Source of the DNA: a virus
DNA: 33,046 bases
IMG/VR virus record: IMGVR_UViG_3300020183_000277
Coordinates: 1 to 33,046 of that record
Reading direction: 5' to 3' (one strand)
Positions 22,905 to 29,321 of this stretch are shown here, piece after piece (position 1 is the stretch's first letter; each line of letters begins with the position of its first letter). Below the pieces are notes generated by a model. It did not search any database, was not told the DNA's origin, and saw nothing but the letters and a program-made list of their open reading frames with translations. The position numbers were made by a program, and so were the translations under genes.

Positions 22905-23564
22905 ATGAAAAATAACACCAAAATCACCAAAAAAACAGAAGCAATTAAAGAAGATTGTGGCTGTGAAAAAGAAGGTTTAGTTAAAAAAATAAAGAAAAAA
23001 TACATGAAAGAACATGTATTTCAAAACACACTTCATTTTTCACCAAGTAATTTCAAACAAACAACAAAATTTACCAAAGAAACTTTAAATCAATTTTTAG
23101 GGAAACAAGTATTAGCAGAAACTATATCAGAAAGTTTAAAAGGAGTTTTAAAGTCTTTTAAAGGTAATTTTGTTATAGAAAATAAACAAAACAAAAGACT
23201 AATAACCCCCGAAAAAATAATTAATTTTGTTTGTGAAAATACCAAAATAAAGTTAGTTCCAGAAAAGAATGATTTGCTTTTTTTAGAAGATACCAAACCA
23301 GTAAAAAGCATAACAGAAGAACTAAAATTACTGATTAAAGATCAGATTAAAAATAAATTTTTTGTTAGAGAAGAAATAGTTAATGCTGACAATAAAGGTA
23401 AACTTACCTCGGACAGACAAAAAAGCAGAGACGGAATTGCATCAAAATTAAAGAACGTAAAAGTTATAAAAGGACCACCGGGTAGAATGGATACTCCAGA
23501 AGAGGCAAAATACCGTTTGGCTACTTTTATAGAGTTAAACACCAAAAAGAAATCAGATAAATAA
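22905..23564 (+). CDS. Lysine-rich hypothetical protein
   Basis: A 219-residue, strongly basic protein (many Lys; start MKNNTKITKKTEAIKEDCGC). The CGCEK near residue 20 is the only cysteine cluster. Helical and strand-like parts alternate (KQVLAETISESLKGVLKSF; LLFLEDTKPVKSITEELKLL). No domain is recognised. It follows its own late promoter with a near-leaderless spacing, and its last codons contain the promoter for the next gene. Confidence 0.65.
   Translation: MKNNTKITKKTEAIKEDCGCEKEGLVKKIKKKYMKEHVFQNTLHFSPSNFKQTTKFTKETLNQFLGKQVLAETISESLKGVLKSFKGNFVIENKQNKRLITPEKIINFVCENTKIKLVPEKNDLLFLEDTKPVKSITEELKLLIKDQIKNKFFVREEIVNADNKGKLTSDRQKSRDGIASKLKNVKVIKGPPGRMDTPEEAKYRLATFIELNTKKKSDK
23556..23563 (+). 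promoter_or_regulatory. T4-type late promoter (GATAAATA)
   Basis: The octamer overlaps the stop of the preceding gene and is 15 bases before the ATG at 23579; here a GGAG ribosome binding site fits between. Confidence 0.65.
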
Positions 23565-23578
23565 TATTGGAGACACAC

Positions 23579-24103
23579 ATGAAAAAGTACAAAGAACTAA
23601 AAAAACAACTATTTGAGAGTGAAGTAATGGATGGTGGAGCTTTAGGTCAATGGCCAGCAAATGCTCCCAACTCTGCCCATAGCGATTATGGTGTTCACCG
23701 AATTGAAAATGAAGAACAAATAAACAGACTACAAGCATTTTTAAATACCTTTGCAAACAAAGAGTACCTGGATCCCCGTGCAGCTCTTTCTCTGTTACGA
23801 GTAAAATTAAATTTTGCTGGTATGGATTTTGATTTTAATAACAGAACAGAAATCACACCAAATGACCAAATGGTTTTCCAACTAAAGCGTTTTGGTGGAA
23901 CTTTTGGCACAACTCCCACACACGATCTAACCAAAGAACCATTCAAAGTTACGGACGGTATTGAAGATGTATTAGGTGGTCATCACCTAAACCTGGTGGT
24001 AGACATGATGGAAAGCCCATCAGGTCTTTACAAACTAACACTAAAAATTGTTCAATCTGAAGGAACTCCTGAACACGCTAAGTCTATAAGAACTGGTAAT
24101 TAA
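23579..24103 (+). CDS. Conserved T4-like phage protein, function unknown
   Basis: A 174-residue protein. The ATG at 23579 follows TTGGAG by about 8 bases; an in-frame TTG 12 bases earlier lies within that site and is rejected as the start. The segments DPRAALSLLRVKLNFAGMDF, VFQLKRFGGTFGTTPTHDL and HLNLVVDMMESPSGLYKLTL fit the pattern of a small protein family that I recall from cyanophage late regions (I/L-R-x-K-L-N..G-L-D-F ... RFGG.FG..P.HDL). No enzymatic motif. Probably structural or assembly related by context. Confidence 0.7.
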   Translation: MKKYKELKKQLFESEVMDGGALGQWPANAPNSAHSDYGVHRIENEEQINRLQAFLNTFANKEYLDPRAALSLLRVKLNFAGMDFDFNNRTEITPNDQMVFQLKRFGGTFGTTPTHDLTKEPFKVTDGIEDVLGGHHLNLVVDMMESPSGLYKLTLKIVQSEGTPEHAKSIRTGN

Positions 24104-24120
24104 TTTAAAATACATTTGTT

Positions 24121-24510
24121 ATGCTTTACGCTCCTCTGAGTGAAGAAAATTTTCTTTTATACGCTATAAAAATGTATAGTAACCCGCATTGTCGGGGAAT
24201 GAATGAATTCTACGAGGACTTAAGCAGAATCAAATATATTAAACGGTTATTAAATAAATACGACACTAAAAAGTGTTTAAAAAACCGTTTATTATTAAAC
24301 CATTTAATTATACTTAACAACGTGTTTGGTAGTGAAGCATGCACCAGAATACTGTTTTACAAAATTGAAAAGCGATATCATTCGTATCTAAAAGCATTTT
24401 TGTATTTTTTAAAGATGCTTCCAAAAAGCATACCAGAACTAAATATAGATGAAATACCTGTGGATCACAGGATATTGAAAATTTTACAGGAAGAAACCGT
24501 TGAAAACTAA
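24121..24510 (+). CDS. Conserved hypothetical protein (DUF7207-like)
   Basis: A 129-residue, mostly helical protein starting MLYAPLSEENFLLYAIKMYS. The pattern FLLYAIKMYSNPHC..M.EF..DL.RIKYIKRLL ... LLLNHLIILNNVFGSEACTR matches a small conserved family in cyanophage late regions, recalled as DUF7207. No ribosome binding site is seen; AATACATT at 24109-24116 could be a degenerate late octamer. The next gene begins inside its last codons. Confidence 0.7.
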   Translation: MLYAPLSEENFLLYAIKMYSNPHCRGMNEFYEDLSRIKYIKRLLNKYDTKKCLKNRLLLNHLIILNNVFGSEACTRILFYKIEKRYHSYLKAFLYFLKMLPKSIPELNIDEIPVDHRILKILQEETVEN

Positions 24511-25051
24511 CGCATTATCCAGAATTATTACCAGTTTTAGTGTTTACAAGTTTTTAGAAGGACTTACCACTCCATTCGTTAGAACCGCAGCATATCAGCG
24601 TGAAATTATAGACGAAAACGGTAATCAAATTAAGCCCGATGAAGAATTAACAACTGCGGATAAACAAGCTTTCACCGATTTTGATCGCTTGGTGATATCA
24701 TTACGTCGTTTAATTCTTAAAGTTCCTGATCCGTATGTTCGCAAAAATATGACTAGTGTTATTACCGCTCTAAATCTAATATCAGAAGAATGTGAAAGTA
24801 TGGGTGGTGACAAACAAACATTCACAGAAACAATCGTTAGGGAGATGTTAGCTTGTAGACTAGTAGAAGAAGGTGAAGGAGCTGCTATTGCTAATGCCAT
24901 GGGAGGCTCATTTTCCACCACAGAAACTACTACCAGAGAAAATCAACCTGGAAATATAGCAGGATATGATCCTGTGCTAGCAACCGGAAAAAAGATATTT
25001 AGACGTAAGCCGCCTAATAAATACTATACGGATAGAAATAACAGCTATTGA
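24500..25051 (+). CDS. Hypothetical protein with a TTG start
   Basis: A 183-residue protein. TTG at 24500 is chosen as start because AGGAAG (24488-24493) precedes it by 6 bases and the next in-frame ATG would remove about 75 residues including the well-folded looking part. The centre is helical (DFDRLVISLRRLILKVPDPY; NMTSVITALNLISEECES), the C-terminus Thr/Asn-rich and basic. It overlaps the preceding stop by 11 bases. No family is firmly recognised. Confidence 0.7.
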   Translation: MKTNALSRIITSFSVYKFLEGLTTPFVRTAAYQREIIDENGNQIKPDEELTTADKQAFTDFDRLVISLRRLILKVPDPYVRKNMTSVITALNLISEECESMGGDKQTFTETIVREMLACRLVEEGEGAAIANAMGGSFSTTETTTRENQPGNIAGYDPVLATGKKIFRRKPPNKYYTDRNNSY

Positions 25052-25063
25052 GAAAGGATTGTT

Positions 25064-25489
25064 ATGCCTACAGAATTAATTTCATTGATTGGTGGAGGAC
25101 TGGTTGGATTCATATTCCGCTTCATGGCTCAAAAAGCTCAAGACCAAAAAGAGATGTTTGAGCGTATAATAGCCGCTAACAAACAAACCACAGAAAATCA
25201 AAACGCCGCAGCCGCCAGAGTTCCCCTAGATGTAGGCAAAGGTGTACGTCAAGTCATAGTTCTTGGTGTACTGTTTGCCACCATGTTGGCTCCGTTCATA
25301 CTTCCATTCTTTGGTGTGCCTACCTTTGTGGAAGTAGATGCAACTCAAACCAATCTGTTAGGGCCAGACACTATTAAAAAGTACTTTGTGGAAGTAAACG
25401 GATACCTGTTTACCTCTGAAACCCGTGAAATTCTGTTGAGCATTGTGGGTTTTTACTTTGGTTCTGCTGCTGCTTCCAACAAATCTTAA
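25064..25489 (+). CDS. Membrane protein with three hydrophobic segments, possible holin
   Basis: A 141-residue protein with hydrophobic stretches at about residues 4-20, 62-84 (VIVLGVLFATMLAPFILPFF) and 121-137. Between the first two lies a polar helix (KEMFERIIAANKQTTENQN). GAAAGGA precedes the ATG. Size, three spans and the following small lipoprotein with a membrane helix make a lysis role (holin) conceivable, but the polar arm is longer than in most holins and no endolysin is seen nearby. Role inferred only. Confidence 0.7.
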   Translation: MPTELISLIGGGLVGFIFRFMAQKAQDQKEMFERIIAANKQTTENQNAAAARVPLDVGKGVRQVIVLGVLFATMLAPFILPFFGVPTFVEVDATQTNLLGPDTIKKYFVEVNGYLFTSETREILLSIVGFYFGSAAASNKS

Positions 25490-25498
25490 GGAGATATC

Positions 25499-25768
25499 AT
25501 GAAAAAGCTAATCAGTGCATTAACCGGTTTATTTCTAACAGCTTGCAGTACTGCTCCTGCTATTATTCCAGACACCACCACCAGCAATGTGGTTCTTAAA
25601 AAGTTTAACTACCAGATTGAGCACGCAGACAAAATCAGCGGTAATTGGGGTTGGGTGTTGTGGTATCTGCCTATTGTGGCCGTGGTTATGATCTGGATGT
25701 GGAGAAAATATATCAAACAATGTCCGGAATGTGGAAAAACTGAAGAAGTGAAACAATTAAACGGATAA
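25499..25768 (+). CDS. Small lipoprotein with a C-terminal membrane helix, spanin-like
   Basis: An 89-residue protein with signal peptide and lipobox LTAC (lipidated C16), a short periplasmic part of about 33 residues, a membrane helix (about 50-68, GWVLWYLPIVAVVMIWMW) and a cytoplasmic tail with one CPEC motif (C75, C78). Outer-membrane lipid anchor plus inner-membrane helix in one chain is the plan of unimolecular spanins such as T1 gp11, although this periplasmic part is short. AAGGAG lies 6-7 bases before the ATG, 9 bases after the possible holin gene. The assignment is inferred from architecture. Confidence 0.7.
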   Translation: MKKLISALTGLFLTACSTAPAIIPDTTTSNVVLKKFNYQIEHADKISGNWGWVLWYLPIVAVVMIWMWRKYIKQCPECGKTEEVKQLNG

Positions 25769-25771
25769 ATA
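25764..25771 (+). promoter_or_regulatory. T4-type late promoter (GATAAATA)
   Basis: The octamer overlaps the stop of the spanin-like gene and lies 19 bases before the ATG at 25791, with AAGGAA as ribosome binding site between. Confidence 0.65.
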
Positions 25772-25790
25772 CTGTAAAAGGAATTCCACA

Positions 25791-26033
25791 ATGGATAAAA
25801 ACCTAATGTTAGCTTGGCTACAAGGTCAAGCTCAAAAACAACAAGTAACACCAACAAGCATGCTGCAAAATAAAATGGGCAATGCTTTAAATGAACAACT
25901 TTCTTCAGAAGAAGAAAAGTATGCTAAAGAACACAAATCAATGCTTTCTAGCATGATTAAACAGTACGGAGAAGAAAAAGGTACTCGTGTGTTTTATGCT
26001 TCTGTTCGTAATGCTGTAAAGAAGAAAAATTAA
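25791..26033 (+). CDS. Small helical late protein, function unknown
   Basis: An 80-residue protein, Gln- and Lys-rich, predicted helical (MLAWLQGQAQKQQ; MIKQYGEEKGTRVFYASVRN). The segment YGEEKGTRVFYAS recalls a short motif in many small phage proteins. It has its own late promoter and AAGGAA site. Its stop overlaps by 4 bases the end of the inverted ruvC copy, and its terminator appears to lie inside that gene. Confidence 0.65.
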   Translation: MDKNLMLAWLQGQAQKQQVTPTSMLQNKMGNALNEQLSSEEEKYAKEHKSMLSSMIKQYGEEKGTRVFYASVRNAVKKKN

Positions 26034-26581
26034 TTCTTCAATTTTAAATAAAGAGCCTTACAAATAAAGTAAGAATCAACGATATCGGAAACAGGATTTC
26101 CGATATCTTTTTTTCCAGGACTTATAATTTTTTGTAGATCTATGAAAGTTTCTCGTACAAACGCTTTGTACATCTCTTCTTTATTAGCATTTCCTTTACC
26201 TGAAGCTTGTTTTTTTATTGCACTAGGAGGTATTACTTCTACAGGTATTCCTAATTGATGGAGCCTGTATTTTAAAACTCCAGTATTTTCGGCTATATGA
26301 AAAACTTTCCCTTTAGCACCAAAAGCGTATCCTTCAATAGCAATTTGTTCACAACCTGTTAAATATTCTAATGCCCAATCTGAAATGTTTTCATATCTTG
26401 AAAAATCACTATTCCAATCATTGATTGCTTCTCCTTTTATATTATTAAGAAACAATGTTTGATTTTTCTTTACGTCTGATAAAAAATAAAACGAACAACG
26501 TTTAAAACTAAACGGTTCTTCAGAATTAAAAACGCATATACTAGGACTGGTTAACGAATAATCTATACCTGCAATAATCAT
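26030..26581 (-). CDS. RuvC-like Holliday junction resolvase (right copy)
   Basis: A 183-residue second copy of the resolvase at 13089-13640, with the same length and the same acidic residues (D7, E83, D166, D169) and PPSAIKKQASGKGNANK. About 22 residues differ, mainly conservative, clustered near residues 43-76 and at the last five positions. A late octamer AATAAATA ends 6 bases before its ATG. It converges with the gene at 25791 and carries that gene's terminator on the plus strand. Confidence 0.92.
   Translation of the reverse strand: MIIAGIDYSLTSPSICVFNSEEPFSFKRCSFYFLSDVKKNQTLFLNNIKGEAINDWNSDFSRYENISDWALEYLTGCEQIAIEGYAFGAKGKVFHIAENTGVLKYRLHQLGIPVEVIPPSAIKKQASGKGNANKEEMYKAFVRETFIDLQKIISPGKKDIGNPVSDIVDSYFICKALYLKLKN
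26081..26114 (+). terminator. Intrinsic terminator antisense inside the right ruvC copy
   Basis: GATATCGGAAA and TTTCCGATATC form an 11-bp stem with loop CAGGA followed by seven T on the plus strand, suited to stop transcription from 25791-26033. It is the counterpart of 13556-13589; the fourth base pair is A-T here and G-C there. Confidence 0.85.
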
Positions 26582-26587
26582 TACTAT

Positions 26588-26595
26588 TATTTATT
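26588..26595 (-). promoter_or_regulatory. T4-type late promoter variant (AATAAATA)
   Basis: Octamer on the minus strand, 6 bases before the ruvC ATG at 26581; the left arm has AATACATA at the same spacing. Confidence 0.65.
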
Positions 26596-26690
26596 CAAAA
26601 TCCCATAGCTCTTGCGATAAGAACTCCTACTAAAAAACTACAAATACAAACTAAAGTTTTTTGTGTTTTATTCAATGGAACACCCTTCAT
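26595..26690 (-). CDS. 31-residue single-span membrane peptide (right copy)
   Basis: Encodes MKGVPLNKTQKTLVCICSFL then VGVLIARAMGF, the counterpart of 12980-13075. Only three residues differ while many third codon positions have changed, which is the pattern of a translated, selected peptide. It overlaps the protease end by 23 bases and ends 13 bases before ruvC. Confidence 0.75.
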   Translation of the reverse strand: MKGVPLNKTQKTLVCICSFLVGVLIARAMGF

Positions 26691-27435
26691 TTTGCACTGT
26701 ATCAACAATCCATTCATAATAACGATCCACTCGTATTGCTGATTGATCTACAATAATTCCGTCCAACATCATCATGGATGAAATTATTCCTGCTAGTTTT
26801 CCGTCTTCCTCGAATACAGCTCCACCAGAGTCACCAAACCATACATGACCATTAAAAGGTAAAAATTTCATGTATTCAGGTTCTTCTTCTACGGTTCCGT
26901 AATACCAGAATGTTCCGGGTTTACTAATTTTCTTTATCTGTTTAGAATAACCAACAGTGGTTAATGCTTCTCGTTGAGTCAATTCCGATTCGTCGGTTAT
27001 CATTTTTGCTGGTGGTATATCACATCCTTCCGAAAGTATTAATATTCCAAGATCGTGAACTATTTCTTCTCCATCTTTATATCCAGGATGTATTATAATT
27101 TTTTCAATTATATACGCTTTATCTCCACTTATAAAATACTGTAATTTTTCTCCATCTATCACATGACCCGCCGTAAGAACTATCGCAGGAGCAACAAGAA
27201 CTCCACTACCTATAAATTCTCCTTGCTCATTGTGTACATGCCCCACACAACCATACTTATTTTGAGTATTGCTATCGGCTATATCAAACCCAGGAAATGG
27301 ATCTGGTTTACTAATACTCTTTGTAATATCAATGATTGTAGTGGGGAGGGAAGATTTAGAGACACCGGCATCTTTCTGGCACCCTTGAATGAGGGCTAGA
27401 ATCACTGCGGAAAGGATTGCAGTGAGCTTTGTCAT
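26668..27435 (-). CDS. Trypsin-like serine protease with lipoprotein signal (right copy)
   Basis: Starting at ATG 27435-27433 it has 255 residues, the same as the left copy, with lipobox IQGC (C19) and intact triad H91 (TAGHV), D128 (HDLGI) and S203 (GDSGGA). The signal peptide and the stretch near residues 20-35 vary most between copies; the catalytic core is nearly constant. An upstream extension of the frame (to 27498) runs through the intergenic promoter region and is rejected. Unlike the left copy, no clean late octamer points at it. Confidence 0.9.
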   Translation of the reverse strand: MTKLTAILSAVILALIQGCQKDAGVSKSSLPTTIIDITKSISKPDPFPGFDIADSNTQNKYGCVGHVHNEQGEFIGSGVLVAPAIVLTAGHVIDGEKLQYFISGDKAYIIEKIIIHPGYKDGEEIVHDLGILILSEGCDIPPAKMITDESELTQREALTTVGYSKQIKKISKPGTFWYYGTVEEEPEYMKFLPFNGHVWFGDSGGAVFEEDGKLAGIISSMMMLDGIIVDQSAIRVDRYYEWIVDTVQNEGCSIE

Positions 27436-27437
27436 CT

Positions 27438-27445
27438 TATAAATA
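27438..27445 (+). promoter_or_regulatory. T4-type late promoter (TATAAATA)
   Basis: Perfect octamer on the plus strand, 45 bases before the ATG at 27491. The opposite direction, toward the protease, shows only a degenerate ATATATTTATA context. Confidence 0.6.
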
Positions 27446-27490
27446 TATATGTCAGTAAATGGAAAAAATCTAAAATTATAGGAAATACTC

Positions 27491-28993
27491 ATGCACAAGA
27501 AACCAACAAGTAGCGAAATGTCTATGATCAGAGGAATTATGAATGAAACTATTCAACATGAACGTGAAACGACTAATACCGTTAATGAGTTTTTTAATCC
27601 TTTTGAAAGTATAGGTAACCTATTCAGAAGCAAAAAAGAAGGATCTCAAAAACTAGTGCCAGGAAAAGATCAAAGTCCCGCTAGTGTTGGTGGTGATTAC
27701 TCCGGTAATAACAATGCAGGTGGTAATGTATCTAACACTACAAATTATAATATTGGTTCTGGTGGCAAGATGAACCAAATTACCGGAGATAACAACAAAG
27801 TTACTGACAATAGTGAAACCACAAACACGACAGTTAACACTTCGGGAACAGGTAATACCGTAAATACCGGTACTTCTATTGGTGTTATGGGCAATACTAC
27901 TACTAATTCTGGTAATACTACCACTACTAATACTAATGTGAATTCTAATAATACAGATAATAGTACTAATATTGACTCTAAGAATACTACTACAAATACC
28001 GACAACTCTAAAAACACTACAATAAATAATACTAAAACTGTTTTAAATACAATTAATGATATTGTAACCCCCAAAAGCGAATCGGCACCGGCTACAGAAG
28101 CACCAAAAGCTTCTGGTGGCATAGATTTTCCAAGCCTAGAACCGGTAAAACCAAGTGTAAATCCATTAGGCGGAACATCAAATTCAAGCCCAGCTCCAAC
28201 TCCGGCAGCTACTCCAGCTCCAGCAGCTACCCCAGCTGCTGATGAAAAACCAGTTCCAACTCCAGCTCCAGCAGGAGGAGTTATACCAAACGTAGAGCCT
28301 ACTTTTCCTGGGCAAGTCCCACAACATCCAGGCCGTAAAGGCCAAGGTGGTCCTGGTGGAAAGCCTGGAACAGGAACAGGAGGAAGACCAGGTACAGGAA
28401 TTGGTAGAGGTCAAGGAGAAAAAATTCCACCTCCAATGGGCGGAGAATCAGCAGATAAAGATGGTGATGGTAAACCAGATCCACAGCCTGCTCCCGGTAC
28501 TGGTAGAGGTAACAGACCAAGAGAAGGTGCTGGCACCATTAAAGAAGAATTTTATGCTAAACTAAAGAATGTAATTGGTGGCAAAAAGAAACTTTTCTGT
28601 GAAGAACAAACCGAGCCTAGAGGAGCACAAGTAAATCAAGCTGCTTATGGATTTACTTCCAGAGGCGGAAGAAACGTAAGAAAGGCTTTATCTAGTCTTC
28701 AAAGTGGAATGTGGAGAGGCGACAGTACTTTCTCCGGACCAATTCAACCAACTGGTGGAAGATTAAGTCCTATTGATTCTAAATTTCAAAAATCAATAGG
28801 AGAAAGATTAAGCCCACACGTTATAACACTGATGGGTGCTGCTCAAGAACACGGTATTGAAATGACCAAAGAAGAAGCAGTTGATCCTTCTAGCGAAAAT
28901 CACAAAAGATTACTAACAAAATACCCACAGGGGCATGATATACATACTGCATCAAAATCGGTAGCAGAAATAATGAGTTCTGCTAGAGGATAA
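27491..28993 (+). CDS. Asn/Thr-, Pro- and Gly-rich repetitive protein with conserved ends
   Basis: A 500-residue protein, positional counterpart of 10679-12172. N-terminus MHKKPTSSEMSMIRGIM and C-terminal HVITLMGAAQEHGIEMTKEEA are related to that gene. The middle is different: an Asn/Thr/Gly region (about 72-185, NTTTNSGNTTTTNTNVNSNN), a Pro/Ala region (PAPTPAATPAPAATPAA), a Gly-rich stretch (about 280-310) and DKDGDGKPD (322-330), which fits a DxDxDGxxD calcium-binding loop. Asn/Thr-rich, Pro-rich and Ca-loop segments are typical of extended surface proteins, so a virion surface or adhesin role is plausible but inferred. TAGGA precedes the ATG by about 9 bases. Confidence 0.8.
   Translation: MHKKPTSSEMSMIRGIMNETIQHERETTNTVNEFFNPFESIGNLFRSKKEGSQKLVPGKDQSPASVGGDYSGNNNAGGNVSNTTNYNIGSGGKMNQITGDNNKVTDNSETTNTTVNTSGTGNTVNTGTSIGVMGNTTTNSGNTTTTNTNVNSNNTDNSTNIDSKNTTTNTDNSKNTTINNTKTVLNTINDIVTPKSESAPATEAPKASGGIDFPSLEPVKPSVNPLGGTSNSSPAPTPAATPAPAATPAADEKPVPTPAPAGGVIPNVEPTFPGQVPQHPGRKGQGGPGGKPGTGTGGRPGTGIGRGQGEKIPPPMGGESADKDGDGKPDPQPAPGTGRGNRPREGAGTIKEEFYAKLKNVIGGKKKLFCEEQTEPRGAQVNQAAYGFTSRGGRNVRKALSSLQSGMWRGDSTFSGPIQPTGGRLSPIDSKFQKSIGERLSPHVITLMGAAQEHGIEMTKEEAVDPSSENHKRLLTKYPQGHDIHTASKSVAEIMSSARG
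27704..28045 (+). repeat. Degenerate AAT/ACT coding repeat
   Basis: Short irregular units such as AATACTACTACTAAT encode Asn/Thr runs in the surface-like protein. No fixed period; likely formed by slippage and recombination. Confidence 0.75.
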
Positions 28994-28994
28994 T

Positions 28995-29024
28995 AAAAAA
29001 CCCGGTCGCAAGACCGGGTTTTTT
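28995..29024. terminator. Bidirectional intrinsic terminator (right copy)
   Basis: The same 13-bp AAAAAACCCGGTC / GACCGGGTTTTTT stem and GCAA loop as at 10648-10677, again between two convergent genes. Confidence 0.93.
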
Positions 29025-29029
29025 TTATT

Positions 29030-29311
29030 TCAGAAGGGGATTCTTGAGTTTAGCCCCTTAGTGCTTTTCTTTGGTTGTCCATCCTGGATCTTGTACACTG
29101 TTTCGTGTAGTTGATCCACATTACGCCAGATAGCGTCTTTAGTTTCGTCTATACGACGATCAAGTGATTCGTGTACATTACGAATCTCTTGGTGGATTTC
29201 TTCGTTCTTTTTTTGGTTCTCAAAACCACCAAGAACGTAATGGCGATACATCATAAACGCTAACACGCTAGTAAACACAAAATTAATTAGTGCAAATACT
29301 TCAGTACTCAT
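29030..29311 (-). CDS. Small membrane protein with coiled-coil tail (right copy)
   Basis: 93 residues, like the copy at 10362-10643. Residues 1 to about 42 are nearly identical (membrane helix EVFALINFVFTSVLAFMMY), then the coiled-coil part is largely different (ESLDRRIDETKDAIWRNVDQ) before a similar basic end. A recombination crossover or strong diversifying change within the gene would explain this. Ribosome binding site AAGGAG before the ATG. Confidence 0.8.
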   Translation of the reverse strand: MSTEVFALINFVFTSVLAFMMYRHYVLGGFENQKKNEEIHQEIRNVHESLDRRIDETKDAIWRNVDQLHETVYKIQDGQPKKSTKGLNSRIPF

Positions 29312-29321
29312 ATTAATCTCC

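Noticed and set aside
27436-27498. N-terminal extension of the right-arm protease frame by 21 residues
   Set aside because: It would run through the divergent promoter region and place the signal peptide internally; both copies have equal length from the MTK start.
27704-28045. Possible CRISPR or tandem repeat array
   Set aside because: Units are short, irregular and in frame inside one ORF; there are no constant repeats separated by unique spacers.
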